Positions 4,881 to 8,245 of a stretch of DNA of 8,245 nt are shown here, one piece after another. Location of the stretch: contig JAICHS010000091.1 in assembly GCA_025924775.1 (NCBI GenBank), positions 1 to 8,245 of the forward strand, given 5' to 3'. The notes under the pieces are model-generated. The model was not told the DNA's origin. It saw only the letters and a program-made list of their open reading frames with translations, and searched no databases. The stretch is from Rhodanobacteraceae bacterium. Its GTDB lineage: Bacteria; Pseudomonadota; Gammaproteobacteria; Xanthomonadales; Rhodanobacteraceae. A program made the translations under genes and the position numbers. Numbering within the stretch: the first letter of the stretch is position 1; every line of letters begins with the position of its first letter.

Positions 4881-7277
4881 ATGCGCCGGCTTCGCCGCGT
4901 TGCCGTTGTACTGATCGTCATCGTCGTCATCGCGTCGGCAATCGGCTGGCGCCTGCTGGCGGGCAGCCGGCCGCAGGCGAACGGCAGCGTCACCGTTGCA
5001 GGGCTGTCCGCGCCGGTGAGCATCGTGCGCGACGCCGATGGCATTCCAACGATCACCGCGCAAAACCGCCACGACCTCGCCTGGGCACTGGGCTACGCCC
5101 ACGGCCAGGAACGCTTCTTCCAGATGGATCTGCAACGGCGCGTGGCCGCGGGTGAACTGGCCGCGCTGGTGGGCCCCAAGGCCCTGCCGGTTGACGAAGA
5201 CCACCGCCGGCACCGGTTTCGCGCGCTGGCCGAACGCGAGCTGGCGCTGATGACGCCCAACCAGCACAAGCTCATGGACGCCTATACGGCCGGCGTGAAC
5301 GCCGGGCTGGCACACCTTACGGTACGGCCGTGGGAATACCTGCTGCTTGGCGTCACGCCCAAGCCATGGACCAACGCCGACAGCATCCTGACCATCGACA
5401 CGATGTTCTTCGACCTGAACCAGGATGGCAACAACCCGCGCGAACTGGACATCGCGCGCCTGCGCAACGTGTTGCCGCGGGCGCTGACTGATTTTCTGCT
5501 GTCGCCCTCGCCGCGCTGGGAAGCGCCGCTCCAGGGCGGGTCGACGCCGGCGCTGCCGGTGCCGGGTGCCGCGGTGTTCGACCTGCGCCAGGTCCCGGTA
5601 CAAGCCGTCGCCCTGGTACGCGGCGCGCGCGCCGTCGCGGCAACCGACGCCGCCAACACGGGCATCGGCAGCAATGGCTTCGCGGTGGGCGGCGCGCTCA
5701 CCGGCGGTGCGGCGCTGCTGGCCAACGACCCGCACCTGGGCCTGCGCGTGCCCAACATCTGGTACCGCGCGCGGATGCGCTACCCCGACCCGGCCGATCC
5801 GCAGCGCATGCTCGACTTGAACGGCGTCACCCTGCCCGGCGCGCCGGCGCTGGTGATCGGCAGCAACGGCCACATCGCGTGGGGCTTCACCAACAGCACC
5901 GGCGACTGGATGGACTGGGTGCGGGTGATCCGGAATCCGGCGAATCCCGCGCAGTACAAGACACCCACGGGCTGGGCCACGCTGGTGCAGCACGACGAGA
6001 CGATCCACGTGAAAGGCGCGCCGGACGTGCGCCTCAAGGTCGAGGACACCATCTGGGGCCCGATCATGGCGCACGCCACCGACGGCACCCCACTGGCACT
6101 GGCGTGGACCGCGCAGAACCCGCACGCGGTCAACCTCAACCTGATGCAGCTGGAAACGGCGGACACCGTGGATCAGGCGCTCGCGCTGGCACCCACCATC
6201 GGCATCCCGCCGCAGAATCTGGTGGTCGCGGATGCGCACGGCAACATCGGCTGGAGTATCGCCGGCAGCGTGATGCCGATCCGCGCCGGCTTCGATCCGT
6301 CGGTACCGGCCGACTGGTCAAAACCCGGCACCGGCTGGGTGGGCTACGCCACGCCCGCCGAGGTCCCGCGCATCGAGAACCCCACCGATTCACGCATCTG
6401 GACCGCCAACCAGCGCATCGTCGACGGTGGCGCCTTGACCCTCATCGGTGACGGCGGCTACGACCAGGGCGCGCGCGCGCAGCAGATCCGCGACGACCTG
6501 CAAGCGCATACGCAGTTCACGCCGCAGGACATGCTGGACATCCAGCTGGATGACCGCGCGCTGTTCCTGGCGCGCTGGCAGAAACTGCTGCTGGGCGTGC
6601 TGGATGGTTCCAACAACCCGCAACTCGCCGCGTTGAAACCCTACGTGCGTGACTGGCAGGCGCGCGCCGCCACTGACAGCGTGGGCTACCGCGTGGTGCG
6701 CCTGTTCCGCGAGAAGGTGCGCGAAAACGTGCTGGCGCCGTTCAGCGCGATCGCCGCGCAACAATCGCCCGACTTTACCTGGCCCTCACCCGAAGTGGGC
6801 GAGTACGCGGTGTGGACGCTCGTGACGCAAAAACCCGCGTGGCTGCTGGCCCCGAAGTACCAGGATTGGAACGCGCTGCTGGACGATTCCGCCAAACAGG
6901 TCGCGGCGGAATTGGCCAAGCTGCCGGGGCCGCTGGCGGAAAAGACCTGGGGCCGCAAGAACACCGCCAGGATCGACAACCCGTTGTCGGTGGCGCTGCC
7001 GGAATGGCTGGCCAAATTCTTCGACATGCCGCACGACGAACTGGCGGGCGACCACAACATGCCGCGGGTGTTGCATCCCGCGTACGGCGCCTCCATGCGC
7101 ATGGACGTGCAGCCGGGCAACGAGGCGCACGGCATCCTCGAGATGCCGGTCGGCCAGTCCGACAATCCGTTGTCGCCCTGGTTCGGCAAAGGCCACGAGA
7201 CGTGGGTTGCGGGCAAGCCCGTACCGCTGCTGCCCGGCCCCGCGAAATACCACCTCACCCTGCTGCCGGCACACTGA
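4881..7277 (+). CDS. Penicillin acylase-family Ntn-hydrolase, membrane-anchored
   Basis: The 798-residue precursor belongs to the penicillin/cephalosporin/acyl-homoserine-lactone acylase family, which hydrolyses amide bonds of acylated small molecules outside the cytoplasm. Residues 1-6 are basic (MRRLRR) and 7-27 hydrophobic: a signal peptide or N-terminal anchor. The alpha-chain region carries IVRDADGIPTITAQNRHDLA (48-67) and GYAHGQERFFQMDLQRRVAA (71-90), typical of the family. The beta chain should begin at Ser264 in GIGSNGFAVGG: self-cleavage between Gly263 and Ser264 would expose the N-terminal serine nucleophile. It is followed by the family motifs LLANDPHLGL (279-288), GSNGHIAWGFTN (327-338), NLVVADAHGNIGWSIAG (446-462) and WTANQRIV (507-514). 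ATG 4881 is chosen over in-frame starts back to 4668 because those overlap the ligase gene, while 4881 has AGGA six bases upstream and begins the signal sequence. The substrate (penicillin, homoserine lactone, peptide or other acyl amide) cannot be told from sequence alone. Confidence 0.94.
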   Translation: MRRLRRVAVVLIVIVVIASAIGWRLLAGSRPQANGSVTVAGLSAPVSIVRDADGIPTITAQNRHDLAWALGYAHGQERFFQMDLQRRVAAGELAALVGPKALPVDEDHRRHRFRALAERELALMTPNQHKLMDAYTAGVNAGLAHLTVRPWEYLLLGVTPKPWTNADSILTIDTMFFDLNQDGNNPRELDIARLRNVLPRALTDFLLSPSPRWEAPLQGGSTPALPVPGAAVFDLRQVPVQAVALVRGARAVAATDAANTGIGSNGFAVGGALTGGAALLANDPHLGLRVPNIWYRARMRYPDPADPQRMLDLNGVTLPGAPALVIGSNGHIAWGFTNSTGDWMDWVRVIRNPANPAQYKTPTGWATLVQHDETIHVKGAPDVRLKVEDTIWGPIMAHATDGTPLALAWTAQNPHAVNLNLMQLETADTVDQALALAPTIGIPPQNLVVADAHGNIGWSIAGSVMPIRAGFDPSVPADWSKPGTGWVGYATPAEVPRIENPTDSRIWTANQRIVDGGALTLIGDGGYDQGARAQQIRDDLQAHTQFTPQDMLDIQLDDRALFLARWQKLLLGVLDGSNNPQLAALKPYVRDWQARAATDSVGYRVVRLFREKVRENVLAPFSAIAAQQSPDFTWPSPEVGEYAVWTLVTQKPAWLLAPKYQDWNALLDDSAKQVAAELAKLPGPLAEKTWGRKNTARIDNPLSVALPEWLAKFFDMPHDELAGDHNMPRVLHPAYGASMRMDVQPGNEAHGILEMPVGQSDNPLSPWFGKGHETWVAGKPVPLLPGPAKYHLTLLPAH

Positions 7278-7344
7278 ACGCGGCTCCGGCGCGCGGCCTG
7301 AACACCCGCCCCGGACGCGCTTGCACCCTTCCATGCAAACCGGC

Positions 7345-7350
7345 GACCAT
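7345..7350 (+). promoter_or_regulatory. Possible -10 close to the glycosidase-family gene start
   Basis: GACCAT at 7345-7350 lies 18 bp after TTGCAC (7321-7326). If used, transcription would start at about 7357, exactly on the proposed ATG. Both elements are weak (three and four of six matches), so this is a tentative call. Confidence 0.2.
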
Positions 7351-7356
7351 CATTGC

Positions 7357-8178
7357 ATGACGTTCCAGCTGCCCTTTCCGCGTTGCCTCCGGCGCCTCGC
7401 CAGCGCGCTGTCCGTGCTGGTCGCCTGCGTGCTGCCCATCGGCTGCGCGCAGTCATCACACGGCATCGCAAGCCACGACGTGCTGTTCGACAACGTGCAC
7501 TACCGCGTGGTCACCATCGACATCGCCAAGGCCAAGCTGGGCTTGCACTGGCGTGACCCAGTCGGCGGCCAGCCGTTTGGCGGCATCCAGGCACTCAAGC
7601 AATGGGGTGCCGAACACGGGCAATCCCTGCTGTTTGCCGCCAACGCCGGCATCTACGACGCACAGGGCGAACCGCTGGGCATGTACGTGGAAAACGGCAC
7701 GGTGGTGAAACCCCTCAACACCGCGCACGGCAACCCCGCATCCGGCAACTTCTCGCTGCTGCCCAACGGCGTGTTTGCCGTCGATACCGCCGGCCACGCC
7801 ATGGTGATGACCACCGCCGACTTCGCTGCCGCGCACGTGCAACCCGTCCTGGCCAGCCAGTCCGGGCCGATGCTGGTGATCGACGGCAAGCTCAACCCGG
7901 CCTTCGAGGCCACGTCGGACAGCGCCAAATGGCGCAGCGGCGTGTGCGCGCCCTCACCCGGCAAGGCCACCTTCGTGGTCAGCGCCTCGCCCGTGAACTT
8001 CCACGCCTTCGCGCGCCTGTTCCTCGACAAGCTCGGCTGCCGCAACGCGCTGTACCTCGACGGCACCCTCTCGCAGATCTACGTGGGCGGCAACTACTAC
8101 GGCGCCCCGGCCTTCATGGTGAAACCGTATGCGGGGATGTTTGCGGTGTTTGCGCCGGCAGCGACAAACGCGCAGTGA
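7357..8178 (+). CDS. Exported phosphodiester glycosidase-family (DUF2233/NAGPA) protein
   Basis: The 273-residue protein belongs to the family of the mammalian uncovering enzyme NAGPA and E. coli YigE, whose better-known members cleave sugar-phosphodiester bonds. Motifs in order are FDNVHYRVVTIDI (44-56), LLFAANAGIYDAQGEPLGMY (91-110) with VENG after it, NFSLLPNGVFAVD (131-143), SQSGPMLVIDGKLN (167-180), KWRSGVCA (191-198) and ALYLDGTLSQIY (231-242). Asp235-Gly236 is the most conserved pair of the family core. The N-terminus is an export signal: basic residues CLRRL, a hydrophobic core and LPIGC ending at Cys30. This could be a lipoprotein site, though Pro at -3 is atypical; otherwise ordinary cleavage nearby. 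Start 7357 gives the most compact signal peptide; in-frame ATG 7333 would add eight residues, and neither has a clear ribosome site. It follows the acylase by 79 bp and may be read from the same transcript. The natural substrate is unknown. Confidence 0.9.
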   Translation: MTFQLPFPRCLRRLASALSVLVACVLPIGCAQSSHGIASHDVLFDNVHYRVVTIDIAKAKLGLHWRDPVGGQPFGGIQALKQWGAEHGQSLLFAANAGIYDAQGEPLGMYVENGTVVKPLNTAHGNPASGNFSLLPNGVFAVDTAGHAMVMTTADFAAAHVQPVLASQSGPMLVIDGKLNPAFEATSDSAKWRSGVCAPSPGKATFVVSASPVNFHAFARLFLDKLGCRNALYLDGTLSQIYVGGNYYGAPAFMVKPYAGMFAVFAPAATNAQ

Positions 8179-8191
8179 CCGTTGCCGCGGA

Positions 8192-8205
8192 TGGGCTGAC
8201 GCCCA
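8192..8205 (+). terminator. Small hairpin after the glycosidase-family gene
   Basis: TGGGC (8192-8196) pairs with GCCCA (8201-8205) around a TGAC loop, 14 bases beyond the stop codon. The stem is only 5 bp and no T-run follows, so a terminator role is only possible. Confidence 0.2.
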
Positions 8206-8215
8206 CGCCTTGGGA

Positions 8216-8242
8216 GAGCGAGGTCGCTCGACATGTCGCTCG
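8216..8242. repeat. Short inverted and direct repeats at the right edge
   Basis: GAGCG (8216-8220) is inverted as CGCTC (8225-8229), forming a 4-base-loop hairpin. GTCGCTCG occurs twice, at 8223-8230 and 8235-8242, with a 12-bp period. Between them CGACATGTCG (8229-8238) is a perfect palindrome. The cluster may be the beginning of an intergenic palindromic (REP-like) element or part of a terminator, but it is cut off by the window end. Confidence 0.35.
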
Positions 8243-8245
8243 TGC

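Noticed and set aside
4488..6239. 583-codon minus-strand frame
   Set aside because: It is antisense to the ligase and the acylase, both with strong motifs; its length is explained by high GC content.
7285..7315. TCCGG/CCGGA inverted repeat after the acylase
   Set aside because: The stem is only 5 bp with a 21-base loop; expected by chance in DNA of this composition.
7207..7332. Upstream extension of the glycosidase-family frame
   Set aside because: It overlaps the acylase gene end, and the signal peptide begins only after 7333-7357.

Overview
The window is GC-rich (roughly two-thirds G+C by eye) and densely coding, and it looks like chromosome from a gammaproteobacterium. The ParC sequence is clearly of the gammaproteobacterial topoisomerase IV type. 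The mix of a TolB-like/TPR-type regulator, a small alanine-leader secreted protein, a penicillin acylase-family enzyme and a DUF2233 protein recalls Xanthomonadales/Rhodanobacteraceae, but that placement is inference. I see no rRNA, tRNA, CRISPR array, insertion sequence or phage gene.

Layout. Positions 1-602 (minus strand) hold the first 200 codons of a signalling/regulatory protein: a winged-helix-like N-terminal module followed by the start of a TolB-like domain. The gene runs off the left edge. A 195-bp divergent intergenic region separates it from parC (798-3041, plus), which encodes the DNA-cleaving subunit of topoisomerase IV. All later genes are also on the plus strand: a 149-residue exported protein of unknown function (3170-3619); a two-gene unit with a 4-bp overlap encoding a split lipoate-protein ligase (3714-3998, accessory C-terminal domain; 3995-4771, catalytic domain); a membrane-anchored Ntn-hydrolase of the penicillin/acyl-homoserine-lactone acylase family (4881-7277); and an exported phosphodiester glycosidase-family (DUF2233/NAGPA) protein (7357-8178). 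The last 67 bases carry short inverted and direct repeats cut by the window edge.

How the genes relate. Only the two lipoate-ligase genes clearly form a functional unit: their products together supply what one LplA polypeptide does in E. coli, activating lipoate with ATP and attaching it to lipoyl domains of 2-oxoacid dehydrogenases. Their order is reversed relative to the domain order of the single-chain enzyme. The acylase and the glycosidase-family protein are both predicted to act outside the cytoplasm and lie 79 bp apart, so they may be co-transcribed, but no shared pathway is evident. parC stands alone as a housekeeping gene. I found no strong evidence for a wholly undescribed system; the split, reversed lipoate ligase with a hairpin over its leader is the most notable feature.
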